64,000 bases of DNA from Acidimicrobiales bacterium (GCA_036378675.1 DASUWA010000013.1:62001-126000); one strand, 5' to 3'. Positions 36,065 through 44,024 are shown, counted from the first letter of the stretch. The notes: a model not told the origin generated them from the letters alone. Made by a program: numbers and translations.

Positions 36065-36499
36065 TCAGCGCCCCTCTCCTGGTTGGCTTGCGCCCGTCGA
36101 GGTGTGCGGCCCCTGAGGTGTGACTCGGCAAGCCGGTGTTCCTCGCGGCAGCCGGTAGCGGTATCGGACGACGACCGTGTAGACGGCGGCCGCGCACCAC
36201 AACAAGGGTGGATAGCTCAGCAGAATTCCGGCCACTCGCTTCCAACCACTCGAGGCGAGCAGGCTCTTGGCAATGGCTCGATGGCCCTTGAACGTTCGCC
36301 CAGACTCGTCGACCCACCACGCTGCTTCCTTGGCATCCTCCGCGCTGAGCCCCAAGGCCTCGAGGCCGTCCGACCCCAAATGTTGCCAGGGGATCGCCCG
36401 CGGGCCAGGACGCCAACTTTTGGCGACCCACCCGGCCGACGAGGTGCAGAAACCGCAATCGCCGTCGAATATCAGCAGGCCATGACCAGGGGTGACCAC
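36065..36499 (-). CDS. DUF393 (DCC-family) thiol-disulfide oxidoreductase-like protein
   Basis: A 144-residue protein from GTG 36499. The defining FDGDCGFC motif is at 11-18, giving the DCxxC-like redox or metal site, and a hydrophobic helix lies near 100-115 (PPLLWCAAAVYTVVVRYRYR). The family is thought to be related to thioredoxins and is often membrane-associated. Start choice is fixed by the motif lying only 10 residues from the N-terminus. Confidence 0.83.
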   Translation of the reverse strand: MVTPGHGLLIFDGDCGFCTSSAGWVAKSWRPGPRAIPWQHLGSDGLEALGLSAEDAKEAAWWVDESGRTFKGHRAIAKSLLASSGWKRVAGILLSYPPLLWCAAAVYTVVVRYRYRLPRGTPACRVTPQGPHTSTGASQPGEGR

Positions 36500-36534
36500 G
36501 AAGTCCAGGGTATTGCCAGCAGCGCGGCGAGATC

Positions 36535-36657
36535 ATGACGATCATCCAGTTGGCCATGCTGGGCAAGCTCACCTACCGCGAGATGGCGGAGGCGATCTTC
36601 ACCCACTCGCTCTTGGCGGAAGGGCTCTACACCATCTTTGCGATGTTCGACGACTAA
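36535..36657 (+). pseudogene. C-terminal remnant of a mercuric-reductase-like flavin disulfide oxidoreductase
   Basis: A 40-residue open segment on the plus strand reads MTIIQLAMLGKLTYREM, AEAIFTHSLLAEGLYTIF and ends in AMFDD before TAA. It matches the extreme C-terminal dimerisation helix region of pyridine-nucleotide-disulfide (mercuric-reductase-like) oxidoreductases, where AIFTH(P)xxAEGL is typical. The frame upstream hits a stop within 15 codons and the DUF393 gene lies beyond, so the FAD and NAD domains are gone. This is a decayed gene fragment and marks a past deletion or rearrangement. Confidence 0.65.
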
Positions 36658-36737
36658 CTGAGTAGCGTATAACTCGGCAGCTCGAGGGGCAGCACGATCA
36701 CTAGTCTGACTGCGTCGATCGTTCTCTTGATTCGCGG

Positions 36738-37457
36738 GTGGTGCTCATCACCGGGGCCGGCAGCGGCATAGGGCGCGCGACCGCGCTGCTCGCAGCAAGG
36801 GAGGGAGCGATCATCGCGGCCATCGATTGTGACGAAGAAGGCCTCCGCTCGACAGCAGAGTCGGTCCGGTTAGGCGGGGGCCGCATCGCCATGCGGGTCT
36901 CCGACGTCACGGACCGAAGCGAACTGGTTGCGTCGATCGACTCGCTGGTCGCTGAAGTGGGACCGCTTCACGGGGTGTTCGCGAATGCGGGAGTACTCCC
37001 CCCGCCGGTCCCGGTGGATTCGCTCGACTGGCAGGAGTGGGATCGAGTCCTGAACGTCAACCTCACAGGCGCGATGTTCACCCTGATTTCAGCGTTGGGT
37101 CACGTCGCAGACGGTGGGTCCCTGCTCGCTAATGGATCATCGATGGCAATCCGTCCTCGGGAGCGCAGACTCTCCTATGTCGCAGCGAAGGCGGGGCTCC
37201 ACGCCGCTGCCCGAGGTCTCGCGCTCGAGCTTGCGGAGCGGCGGATCAGAGTGAACGTGCTGGCACCCGGTCTCAGCGACACTCCGATGGTCCGTCGAAT
37301 CTCGGGCCATATCGAAAGTGGCCTCGCGAGCGTTCCCCTTGGAGAACTCGTGCCTCCCGAGGAAGTCGCCGCCTTGGCTGTTCATCTACTGTCCGATCAG
37401 TCACGGCACATTACCGGTGCAGTATTCACCGTCGATGGAGGGCGCACTTCTGGTTGA
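36738..37457 (+). CDS. SDR-family oxidoreductase with unusually short N-terminus
   Basis: A 239-residue SDR. ITGAGSGIG begins at residue 4, a NAG motif is near 77, and the catalytic Ser and YVAAK are near 139 and 154-158. GGR.TSG at the end is typical of the group. GTG 36738 is the first start-like codon, yet family members normally have several more residues before the Gly-rich loop. The frame continues upstream with SLDSRVV but without ATG, GTG or TTG. A truncated 5' end after the adjacent rearrangement is possible. Confidence 0.78.
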   Translation: MVLITGAGSGIGRATALLAAREGAIIAAIDCDEEGLRSTAESVRLGGGRIAMRVSDVTDRSELVASIDSLVAEVGPLHGVFANAGVLPPPVPVDSLDWQEWDRVLNVNLTGAMFTLISALGHVADGGSLLANGSSMAIRPRERRLSYVAAKAGLHAAARGLALELAERRIRVNVLAPGLSDTPMVRRISGHIESGLASVPLGELVPPEEVAALAVHLLSDQSRHITGAVFTVDGGRTSG

Positions 37458-37490
37458 TTAGTTCGCGTCGAGATGGGAGTGGATTCTGTC

Positions 37491-37511
37491 GAATCCCGTT
37501 CTTCGGGATTC
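37491..37511. terminator. Hairpin between convergent genes
   Basis: GAATCCCG (37491-37498) pairs perfectly with CGGGATTC (37504-37511) around a TTCTT loop. It lies 34 bp after the SDR stop and 64 bp before the stop of the convergent gene, where a bidirectional terminator is expected. There is no strong T-tract. Confidence 0.6.
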
Positions 37512-37574
37512 AGCCGGCCGGGCTGTGCGCGTCTTCGTCTTGTGGCTCGCAGCGATTGGTTCCAGATGAGGCAA

Positions 37575-38012
37575 TCAGCGCAGACGGTACAGATCGGCGA
37601 CTACTCGCTCCACAGGTTCCTCTCCGGGCGCGCCGTACCACCACGAGTGATGGAGGCGCTCTGGCTCCGGCATCGAGATCATCACCTTCATTGGGTACGC
37701 CGCGACCTCGCTCCCCAGCTCGAACACCCCCGGCTTGGACTCCCGGAGGATCGCGACCGAAGCCGCGTGGATATCACTTATCACCATCACGGCAGAACCG
37801 CGGTGAGTCCGGCCGATGAGGCTCCGCTCCACGTGCCCGAGGGGCCGATCAGGAGTGGACGGATTGAAGATCTCGTAATCCAACGTCACCCCGGCTCCGC
37901 CCGGGAGCGGCGAAATGACGATACGCGCCGCTCCCACCCGATCTGTGTTCAGCACTTTGTCGACGCCGACGTACATCCCGGGGTGAGCAATCAGGTCATC
38001 AACTATCCCCAT
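37575..38012 (-). CDS. Conserved-looking protein of unknown function
   Basis: A 145-residue protein starting with ATG 38012. I do not recognise a family. It has a helical start (IVDDLIAHPGMYVGVDKVLN) and several beta-rich segments (RIVISPLPGGAGVTLDYEIF, AVMVISDIHAASVAILRES) with a Trp-Trp pair near the C-terminus. There is no signal peptide or membrane segment. Strong GC bias at third codon positions supports coding. A heme- or lipid-binding beta-barrel is possible but unproved. Confidence 0.6.
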   Translation of the reverse strand: MGIVDDLIAHPGMYVGVDKVLNTDRVGAARIVISPLPGGAGVTLDYEIFNPSTPDRPLGHVERSLIGRTHRGSAVMVISDIHAASVAILRESKPGVFELGSEVAAYPMKVMISMPEPERLHHSWWYGAPGEEPVERVVADLYRLR

Positions 38013-38066
38013 CGCGAGATGATGACCCCACTTTCAAGAAGCCGCAAACTCGCTTCGTAGGGTCGC

Positions 38067-38165
38067 GATGGGAGACCGGCGCTCTACGGGGTCCGGGCGC
38101 AGATCGAGGCGTTCGGGCTAGAGCTGATCGAACTGCGCCGAGTCGGGCTGTCGAACGGTCCGTGA
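38067..38165 (+). pseudogene. Possible C-terminal gene fragment, family not identified
   Basis: A 33-codon open segment without a start codon, bounded upstream by TAG at 38058-38060, reads GRPALYGVRAQIEAFGLELI and continues ELRRVG before TGA. The pattern of a short amphipathic helix then a strand looks like the C-terminal end of a real protein. It lies in a 192-bp gap that is otherwise empty. It may be a decayed gene tail, or chance in GC-rich DNA. Confidence 0.3.
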
Positions 38166-38204
38166 TCCCCCAGCTGGGTTCAATGACTGGAAGGTGACCC
38201 TTGA

Positions 38205-39725
38205 CTATCGAATGTGGACCGTAACCGTGCGGCCAAACACGGGCACCGGCTGATCGACGGGACTCGAAGGCCCGAGGTCGACGGACAAAGTGTGGTGAAC
38301 GTGGCAGCTCGCAGGAGGGGTAACGGTCCAGGTTCCGCTCCCTTGCATCGTCACTTGGTCGCAGTTGACGTTGCTGAGGTCGAGAAATTCCACTGCGGCG
38401 CGCTGTCCGGAGAAACTCCACCCCCAGATAGAAAACTGAGTCCGAATGGTCCGGTAGTCGAAGCTGACCGGCGTCGGATCGGGACGCTGGATGTGAGCCA
38501 GCGCGAATTGGATGAGTCCTCTGAACCACGCGTTGCGATAAATGTCGGAGTGGACGCCCTGGTGGATCGCAAATGTGTTCGCCACGCCGGAAGTATCGAA
38601 AGCGAGCTGCATGTCCATGTTCATCGGGAACACGATCACCTCGAAGGGGGTGTCGCCCGCGTCCTGTGATCGACGTGCGACCATGTCGTTAACGAAGCTG
38701 TCGATGCCGATCCCGGCGCGGCCGTTCCCTGCGAGGTCGGTCGGCATGTTGCCCCGGAAGTAGGCCTGGTCGGCGACGGGATCGCCTAGTGCGTCGAGCG
38801 CGGTCAAGAAGGTGCCCAACTGTTGTGGCGCCGGCAACCCGGTGACTGGACCGGTCGGCGCGGGCAGGCGAGTGTATGTGATCGGGATGGGCGGGCTCAC
38901 CCCTGGAGGTAGCGGGGGAGGTGCCGGGGCGAACAGAAAGTTATGCGCGCCCGAAACCGAGATCGTCGATGACCAGAGGTCCGGATGCAGCAAGCCTTCC
39001 TTGAACGCTCCGTAACCTCCGAGCGACACGCCGGCAATCGCACGACCGGCCCGCCCCGTCTCGGCCGGCAGAAAAGATTCGACGAACGCGGGAAGCTCGT
39101 AGGTCAGGTAGTGCTCGAATTCCGGTGGCGGCGTCGCATACCTCTGCTCGTCGCCTCCAAGCGCATACCGGGGATTCCAGTCGGTCCAGTAGCTGTCCAA
39201 GCCGGCCGCGGGGCCGTAACCCCCAGGGAGTGTCTGACCCAACGGCGCAACCAGGATGAAGTTGATCGCCGGTGCTTGCTTCCACGTCCGAGGGTCGTAG
39301 TACTGCCACGGCGCCGATTCGAAACCGGCTGGGGGTGAATGGTCGAGAGTTTGAATCCACGCGGACGAGGTCGTGCCAGGCGTCCCGAGCATCTCGGTGT
39401 AGCTCCCTCCGAAGCCGTGCAGCAGGTAGAGCACCGGGCATTCGACCCGGTTGATCGGCGTGCACGCCGCGGGCACGTAGTACTCGAACGGGGCGGGGAT
39501 CCCGTTACCGAGGTCGTGGGTGGTGAGCTCCTGACACGCGACCGTTCCCACCACTGGAGCGGCAGGTTGGGCCGGCGCGGGAGGGGCTGCGCATCCGGGA
39601 AAGGGGGTCGCGGCCGCCCCTGTCCCAGTCGGTCCTACCGCCGCGCGCGCACTGTCCAGCGCGCTCGGCAATGCCAGCGCGACCGCAGCGGCTGCCAGAA
39701 TCCCCCAGCGGGATCCGATCCCCAT
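38205..39725 (-). CDS. Secreted esterase of the EsteraseD/mycolyltransferase-like fold
   Basis: A 506-residue exported hydrolase. The start at 39725 gives a good signal peptide (residues 1-29), while the open frame 20 codons longer does not. A Pro/Ala linker follows. The catalytic domain has LLHGFGGSYTE near 101-110 and the nucleophile motif GVSLGGYGA at 232-240, giving Ser234, with the acid and His further on. Residues after about 430 look like a beta-rich accessory domain. The fold resembles antigen 85 and S-formylglutathione hydrolase-like esterases. Confidence 0.8.
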   Translation of the reverse strand: MGIGSRWGILAAAAVALALPSALDSARAAVGPTGTGAAATPFPGCAAPPAPAQPAAPVVGTVACQELTTHDLGNGIPAPFEYYVPAACTPINRVECPVLYLLHGFGGSYTEMLGTPGTTSSAWIQTLDHSPPAGFESAPWQYYDPRTWKQAPAINFILVAPLGQTLPGGYGPAAGLDSYWTDWNPRYALGGDEQRYATPPPEFEHYLTYELPAFVESFLPAETGRAGRAIAGVSLGGYGAFKEGLLHPDLWSSTISVSGAHNFLFAPAPPPLPPGVSPPIPITYTRLPAPTGPVTGLPAPQQLGTFLTALDALGDPVADQAYFRGNMPTDLAGNGRAGIGIDSFVNDMVARRSQDAGDTPFEVIVFPMNMDMQLAFDTSGVANTFAIHQGVHSDIYRNAWFRGLIQFALAHIQRPDPTPVSFDYRTIRTQFSIWGWSFSGQRAAVEFLDLSNVNCDQVTMQGSGTWTVTPPASCHVHHTLSVDLGPSSPVDQPVPVFGRTVTVHIR

Positions 39726-39845
39726 GGCGCTCGGTACGGTAGCCGTCGCAGAAAAAAATTCCCAAAGTCGTGACCCTACGAACATATGTTTGGGTATAGT
39801 GTTGGGTGACGCCTCGAGGCCGGGCGTGCCGATGCTTTGAAGCGG

Positions 39846-39887
39846 CCTCCTCCAAATACAGGTTTGTTTTGTGCGCCTTGGAGGAGG
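39846..39887 (+). promoter_or_regulatory. Leader hairpin that buries the ribosome-binding site of the DUF222/HNH gene
   Basis: CCTCCTCCAA (39846-39855) is the exact reverse complement of TTGGAGGAGG (39878-39887), with 22 bases between. The 3' arm is the ribosome-binding site for GTG 39892, so folding would hide it. Upstream a TATAGT at 39795-39800 and a GTGACC about 19 bp before it may be the promoter, next to the 10-bp palindrome AACATATGTT at 39781-39790. The leader would be about 85 nt. Structure-dependent control of translation is inferred. Confidence 0.6.
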
Positions 39888-39891
39888 TGTT

Positions 39892-41088
39892 GTGCCGGCA
39901 TCGCTTGTGTTTGCTGCTCGTCAGTTGCGGTCGTTGCTGGCCGACTTCGAAGTGGGCGCGTACAGCGGGGCGGACTGCGCTGAGCTGGTGGAGGAGCTCT
40001 CCAACACTGAGAAGGCGTGTGCCGGTGTGCGGCTGTTGGCCGCCGCCCGCGCGGTCGAATGCAAGGCGCACGAGCAGAAAGGTTTCAATGATGGCGCCGA
40101 CTGGCTGGCGCGCCAATCCGGCACAACGCCCGGTGAGGCCAAGCGGAACCTGAACACCGCGGGCAAGCTCGGCGACAAGACCAAGGAGGCGCTTCTCGCC
40201 GGCGAGCTGTCCTTGGACCAGGCGGAGGAGATCACCAACACCAACTCCGAGGTTCCCGGCTCCGAAGGCGAACTGGTCGACCTTGCGCGTAAGTCTGATC
40301 TCGGCCGCCTGCGGGAGGAGGCCCGGGACGTCCGCCTGGGAGCGATGAAGCGCGAAGAGCTACACGAGCGCCAGCGCAAGGCGCGCAGCTTCCGGTCCTG
40401 GCGGGATGCGTTGGGCATGGTCCGCTTCAGCGGCGCCCTTCCACCCGAAACCGGTGTGGTGCTGGCCCGCCGGCTTGAGCTACACGCACACAAGCTGCGC
40501 ACCGCCGCCAAGAAAGACCCCGACGCCCAGGTCGACTCGTTGGAGCAGTACGGCGCCGACGCGTTGGTCGACATGCTCAACCAGTCCGGTGACTCCAAGC
40601 GGGCAACCAACGTCGAGCTGTCTTTGGTCTGTGACATCCGGGCCTGGCGGCGCGGTCATGTCCACGAGGGCGAACCCTGCCACATCGTCGACGGTGGCCC
40701 CATCCCTGTAGACGTGGCCAAACAGCTCGCCAAGGACGCCTTCTTCAACGTGGTGCTACACGACGCGGTGAACATCCTCACCCTCACCCGGCTCGGCCGG
40801 CACATCCCCGCACATTTGCGCGCCGCGCTCGATATCGGTGATCCGCCCGACTTCACAGGTAAGCGATGCGCCGACTGCGGCAAACGGCACCGGCTCCAAC
40901 TCGATCACGTCGACCCAGTCGCCAACAACGGGCCCACCAGCTACAACAACCTTCAGCCCCGCTGCTGGACCGACCACCAAGCCAAAACCGAACAAGACCG
41001 CAAAGCAGGACTACTCAAACCCCGGCGCGAGTCAGGCGACGCCGGCGAGGTACGCGAGCCGGGTCCAGATCCTCCGGCGCCTCCATAG
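39892..41088 (+). CDS. DUF222/HNH endonuclease-domain protein (13E12-like repeat family)
   Basis: A 398-residue protein of the DUF222 family with a C-terminal HNH nuclease module. The helical N-terminal domain spans about 1-270 (FAARQLRSLLADFEVGAYSG). The HNH part has CADCGKRHRLQLDHVDPVA, then NNLQPRCWTDHQAKT near 325-370, with the zinc Cys pair and catalytic His. Such genes occur in many copies in actinobacterial genomes and behave like dispersed selfish or domesticated elements. Start GTG 39892 sits four bases after its ribosome-binding site. Confidence 0.88.
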   Translation: MPASLVFAARQLRSLLADFEVGAYSGADCAELVEELSNTEKACAGVRLLAAARAVECKAHEQKGFNDGADWLARQSGTTPGEAKRNLNTAGKLGDKTKEALLAGELSLDQAEEITNTNSEVPGSEGELVDLARKSDLGRLREEARDVRLGAMKREELHERQRKARSFRSWRDALGMVRFSGALPPETGVVLARRLELHAHKLRTAAKKDPDAQVDSLEQYGADALVDMLNQSGDSKRATNVELSLVCDIRAWRRGHVHEGEPCHIVDGGPIPVDVAKQLAKDAFFNVVLHDAVNILTLTRLGRHIPAHLRAALDIGDPPDFTGKRCADCGKRHRLQLDHVDPVANNGPTSYNNLQPRCWTDHQAKTEQDRKAGLLKPRRESGDAGEVREPGPDPPAPP

Positions 41089-41124
41089 GACCGGGAGCTA
41101 ATACGCAGGAAGACGGCTGGGAAC

Positions 41125-41158
41125 GACCACCATTGAGCAATGACCACAATCGAGCAAT
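41125..41158. repeat. Tandem 17-bp direct repeat upstream of a secreted-protein gene
   Basis: GACCACCATTGAGCAAT (41125-41141) is followed directly by GACCACAATCGAGCAAT (41142-41158), 15 of 17 bases the same. A possible -10 box TATATT lies 38 bp further down (41197-41202). The ribosome-binding site AGGAGGGG and ATG 41236 follow. The position would suit an activator binding site. Confidence 0.5.
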
Positions 41159-41235
41159 AAGGCCATCGTTGGTCGATCAGGCCCGCGAGGGCGCAGTATA
41201 TTTGCGGCGCAGTCGAGTTCCTAGGAGGGGCGGAT

Positions 41236-42345
41236 ATGGCGGAAACGCGGTCTCGTAGTCGTATCGCGGTGTGTTCGTGCGTTGCTGTTGCGCTGTTCTG
41301 GTTCGGTGGTGGTGAAGCGTTCGCCGCTGGGCACGTGACTACGTCGGGAAGCCACCACGGTGGCGGTGGGGGCGGTGGCGGCGGCTCGGCCAGCGTCAGC
41401 GTGAGTAACCCAGGCAACCAGATCTCCAGCACCGGTCGAGCTGTAGGACTGCAAATACGCGCCAGCGACTCGAACGGTGGCGTGCTGAACTACAGCGCAA
41501 CTGGCCTTCCCGGTGGGTTGAACATCAACACCGCAACCGGGCTGATCAGCGGAACTCCAACGAGCGCGACGCAATCATCTGTCCTGGTGACTGCGCTGGA
41601 CACCAACGGCGGCGCGTCGGGCAGCACCACGTTCAGTTGGACGGTAAACGCGGCTTACGACATCTCCTACCCGCAGTGCAACACGACGCTTCCGCCGGCG
41701 GCGAGCTTTTCAATAGTCGGGGTCAATGACGGCATAGTGCTGTCCGCCAACCCGTGCCTCGCCAGCCAGGCAAACTGGGGCGACGGGCATGGGCTGCAGT
41801 TCTACGCGAACACTGCCGACCCCGGACCGGCCTATTCCTCGCATTGGCCCACGAGCGGGCAGGCTTCGCCCCAGAACTGCACGACCTCCGACCAGAACTC
41901 GACGGCGTGCTCGTTCGACTACGGCTACAACGCCGCCCGCGACTCGTTCCAGGACGCGGTGAACGCAGTCGCCGGCACGAGCATCAATCCGGCCTCGGTC
42001 GTCTGGTGGTTCGATGTCGAGACGGGCAACAGCTGGCAGACCCTGGAAGGGGCTTACGGGCAGAGCCCCCAGTACCAAGCCAACGACGCGGCCGCCCTGC
42101 AGGGCGAGGTGGCCGGGCTACAAAGTGAGGGTGTCACCACGGTGGGCTTCTACTCCACCGGATACCAGTGGACCCAGATCACAGGCGGAACCGGATCGAC
42201 CTTCGGCAACAACCCGGCTTGGTTGGCGGGTTACTCCTCCCAAGCCCAAGCCATGACGGGATGCGGATCCGCGAGCTTCACGGGCGGCCGGGTGACCTAC
42301 ACGCAATACCCTTCCGGCGGTTTTGACGCCGACATCCCGTGCTGA
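41236..42345 (+). CDS. Secreted protein with Ig-like and GH25-like domains
   Basis: A 369-residue exported protein behind a strong AGGAGGGG. The signal peptide covers residues 1-31 and is followed by a His/Gly linker with a run of nine Gly. Residues about 53-135 form a putative Ig-type (He_PIG) domain (GLPGGLNINTATGLISGTP). The C-terminal domain starts with YDISYPQCN and has SIVGVNDG and VVWWFDVETG, a pattern of glycoside-hydrolase 25-like folds in actinobacterial surface proteins. It may act on or bind cell-wall glycans. Confidence 0.75.
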   Translation: MAETRSRSRIAVCSCVAVALFWFGGGEAFAAGHVTTSGSHHGGGGGGGGGSASVSVSNPGNQISSTGRAVGLQIRASDSNGGVLNYSATGLPGGLNINTATGLISGTPTSATQSSVLVTALDTNGGASGSTTFSWTVNAAYDISYPQCNTTLPPAASFSIVGVNDGIVLSANPCLASQANWGDGHGLQFYANTADPGPAYSSHWPTSGQASPQNCTTSDQNSTACSFDYGYNAARDSFQDAVNAVAGTSINPASVVWWFDVETGNSWQTLEGAYGQSPQYQANDAAALQGEVAGLQSEGVTTVGFYSTGYQWTQITGGTGSTFGNNPAWLAGYSSQAQAMTGCGSASFTGGRVTYTQYPSGGFDADIPC

Positions 42346-42381
42346 GCGGCTGAAGAGTACGAAGAGCGGTCTGCTTAAGAC

Positions 42382-43011
42382 GTGAGCGACATTCCCGATG
42401 TAGCGAGGCCCGGGCCGGCGCAGGCAAGGGCGCCTCACGAGTTCGACGAGATGTACCTGTCCACCCCGCCCTGGGATATCGGACGCCCGCAACCGGTGTT
42501 CGTTCGTTTGGCGGACGAGGGTGACATCTCGGGTAGCGTCCTCGACGCGGGGTGTGGCACCGGCGAACACGCGCTGATGCTCGCGGCCCGCGGACTGGAA
42601 GTCACCGGTGTCGACGCTGCTCCCCGGGCGATCGATGCGGCAACCGCGAAGGCGACCGAACGCGGCCTGTCGCCGAGGTTCCTGCTGTGGGACGCCCTCA
42701 AGCTCAGCGATCTGGGCGAGCAGTTCGACACCGTCATCGACAGCGGGCTGTTCCATGTTTTCGATGACGAGCGACGCGCTCAGTACGTGGATCAGCTGCG
42801 CGCCGTGGTCTACCCGGGAGGTCGTTATCTCATGTGTTGCTTCAGTGACCGCCAGCCCGGCGATTGGGGCCCGAGGCGAGTGACCCAAGCGGAGATTCGC
42901 AACTCGTTCGCCCAAGGTTGGAGCATCTCATCCATCACGGCCGAGACGTTCGACATCAACTTGGACCCTCCGACCGCTCTCGCGTGGCTCACAAAGATGA
43001 CCCGGGTCTGA
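42382..43011 (+). CDS. Class I SAM-dependent methyltransferase
   Basis: A 209-residue protein from GTG 42382. The SAM-binding motif VLDAGCGTGEHALMLAARG is near 53-71, followed by the acidic end of strand 2 (VTGVDAAP) and motif IV near DTVIDSGLFHVF. The opening PHEFDEMYLSTPPWDIGRPQ is typical of thiopurine-type and small-molecule methyltransferases. It is the last plus-strand gene before the divergon. The substrate is unknown. Confidence 0.85.
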   Translation: MSDIPDVARPGPAQARAPHEFDEMYLSTPPWDIGRPQPVFVRLADEGDISGSVLDAGCGTGEHALMLAARGLEVTGVDAAPRAIDAATAKATERGLSPRFLLWDALKLSDLGEQFDTVIDSGLFHVFDDERRAQYVDQLRAVVYPGGRYLMCCFSDRQPGDWGPRRVTQAEIRNSFAQGWSISSITAETFDINLDPPTALAWLTKMTRV

Positions 43012-43028
43012 CCGCACGAACACCTGGA

Positions 43029-43403
43029 TCACACGGTGCTGTGGCGGCTGCTGATGGGGTCGGTCTTCTCGTCGCCCGAGAGGCCGATGGGCCGGCTGCG
43101 AAGATCGAGTAACACAGTGTGGTGCTCGTCGGCGATCGAGACCTGAGCTACCGACTGGTTGTACCGGAACTTGAGCTTTACCTCAGAGCAGAGAGTGGCC
43201 CAGCGGTCCACCGCAAGGACGGCCAGGAGCGCCCAGGCCTGAAGTGGAATCGCCGCGTCCAGCGAAAACGCGGTCCCGCTAAGGCGGTGTTCGTCGGGCG
43301 CGCAAAGCACGTCGATCACCAGCTCTTCCGGACGCGGTTCGGCGAAGATGATCTGCGCGCGCAGTTCGGGTAGTAGATGCGACGTCGGGTGCCTATGTTT
43401 CAC
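43029..43403 (-). CDS. Unrecognised protein in the operon with the RHH-like paralogue
   Basis: A 124-residue protein starting with ATG 43403, which overlaps the end of the preceding gene by 11 bp. Third codon positions are strongly GC-biased, so it is probably expressed. Segments such as IIFAEPRPEELVIDVLCAPD and KLKFRYNQSVAQVSIADEHH alternate polar and hydrophobic residues like a small beta-rich fold. No family is recognised. Its coupling to the RHH-like gene suggests a shared role. Confidence 0.55.
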   Translation of the reverse strand: MKHRHPTSHLLPELRAQIIFAEPRPEELVIDVLCAPDEHRLSGTAFSLDAAIPLQAWALLAVLAVDRWATLCSEVKLKFRYNQSVAQVSIADEHHTVLLDLRSRPIGLSGDEKTDPISSRHSTV

Positions 43404-43914
43404 CCGGATCTCCTTCCGGCACGTCTTCCCCAGCGGTGCTGCGCTCGCTCTCGCCAGTGCCGCGATCGGTATGGAGATGCTCGGTTTCCATCACTGCGGC
43501 CCGCACTTCGCTCAGCGCCTCCTGCATTCCCCGCACGGTGACCGGGTCGTCGAGGCGGGTTCGCCACTCTGTACCCCACCGGTCCTCGAGGACGCGCTCG
43601 CCGTCGTCGCCGAATCGTGCGCGGCGAATTCGCCAAGGCGATCTCACCAGTTCAGATAGTTGCGACCAGGTGATCGTTTCAGCGACCGCTATGCCGGCGT
43701 GGTAGCCGTCGTCGTAGCGGGGCCTGATCTCGGCAACGAACCGCTCGGCGACATGAGCGATCCGTTCCGAGGTCCACAGCGGACCGGAACGGGGCTGGCC
43801 CCAATACGTGCACGCCGCGTCGGCAGCGGACATCGCCGAGCGGAGCGCAGACTCCACCACGGACGAGACGCTCCCCAGCAGCTCCTGCACCGCTTCCTCG
43901 ACAGGTGCTCCCAC
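43393..43914 (-). CDS. RHH-like paralogue lacking the DNA-contacting beta-strand
   Basis: A 173-residue protein from GTG 43914 with GGAGGTGAGG upstream. Its middle (about 58-130) aligns with the neighbouring RHH protein at 44025: over a 39-residue gap-free stretch starting ERFVAEIRPRYDDGYHAGIA, 13 residues are identical by hand count. Residues about 15-30 (SVSSVVESALRSAM) match the second RHH helix of the neighbour, 8 of 14. The beta-strand that would touch DNA is absent, and a stop lies just upstream in frame. A heterodimer partner is a fair inference. Confidence 0.6.
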   Translation of the reverse strand: MGAPVEEAVQELLGSVSSVVESALRSAMSAADAACTYWGQPRSGPLWTSERIAHVAERFVAEIRPRYDDGYHAGIAVAETITWSQLSELVRSPWRIRRARFGDDGERVLEDRWGTEWRTRLDDPVTVRGMQEALSEVRAAVMETEHLHTDRGTGESERSTAGEDVPEGDPGET

Positions 43915-43932
43915 CCGACCTCACCTCCGGCG

Positions 43933-43996
43933 CTGTAGGATATATAGGTAGGATAGAATGGGTACGACAAAGCGTCAAGGGTAGGATGTACTACAG
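43933..43996. promoter_or_regulatory. Bidirectional promoter region with three GTAGGAT repeats
   Basis: GTAGGAT occurs at 43935-43941, 43948-43954 and 43981-43987, the first two 13 bp apart. CTGTAG at 43933-43938 and CTACAG at 43991-43996 form an inverted pair framing the array. The 110-bp gap carries the promoters of both divergent genes and is AT-richer than its surroundings. TAGGAT also resembles a -10 box, so the repeats may be promoter elements as well as operators. Confidence 0.55.
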
Positions 43997-44024
43997 TTGC
44001 AAACAGGCTTGGTGAGAAGGGCAG

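Noticed and set aside
41372-41398. The run of Gly codons in the secreted GH25-like gene
   Set aside because: It looks like a microsatellite at DNA level but is a normal flexible linker between signal peptide and domain.
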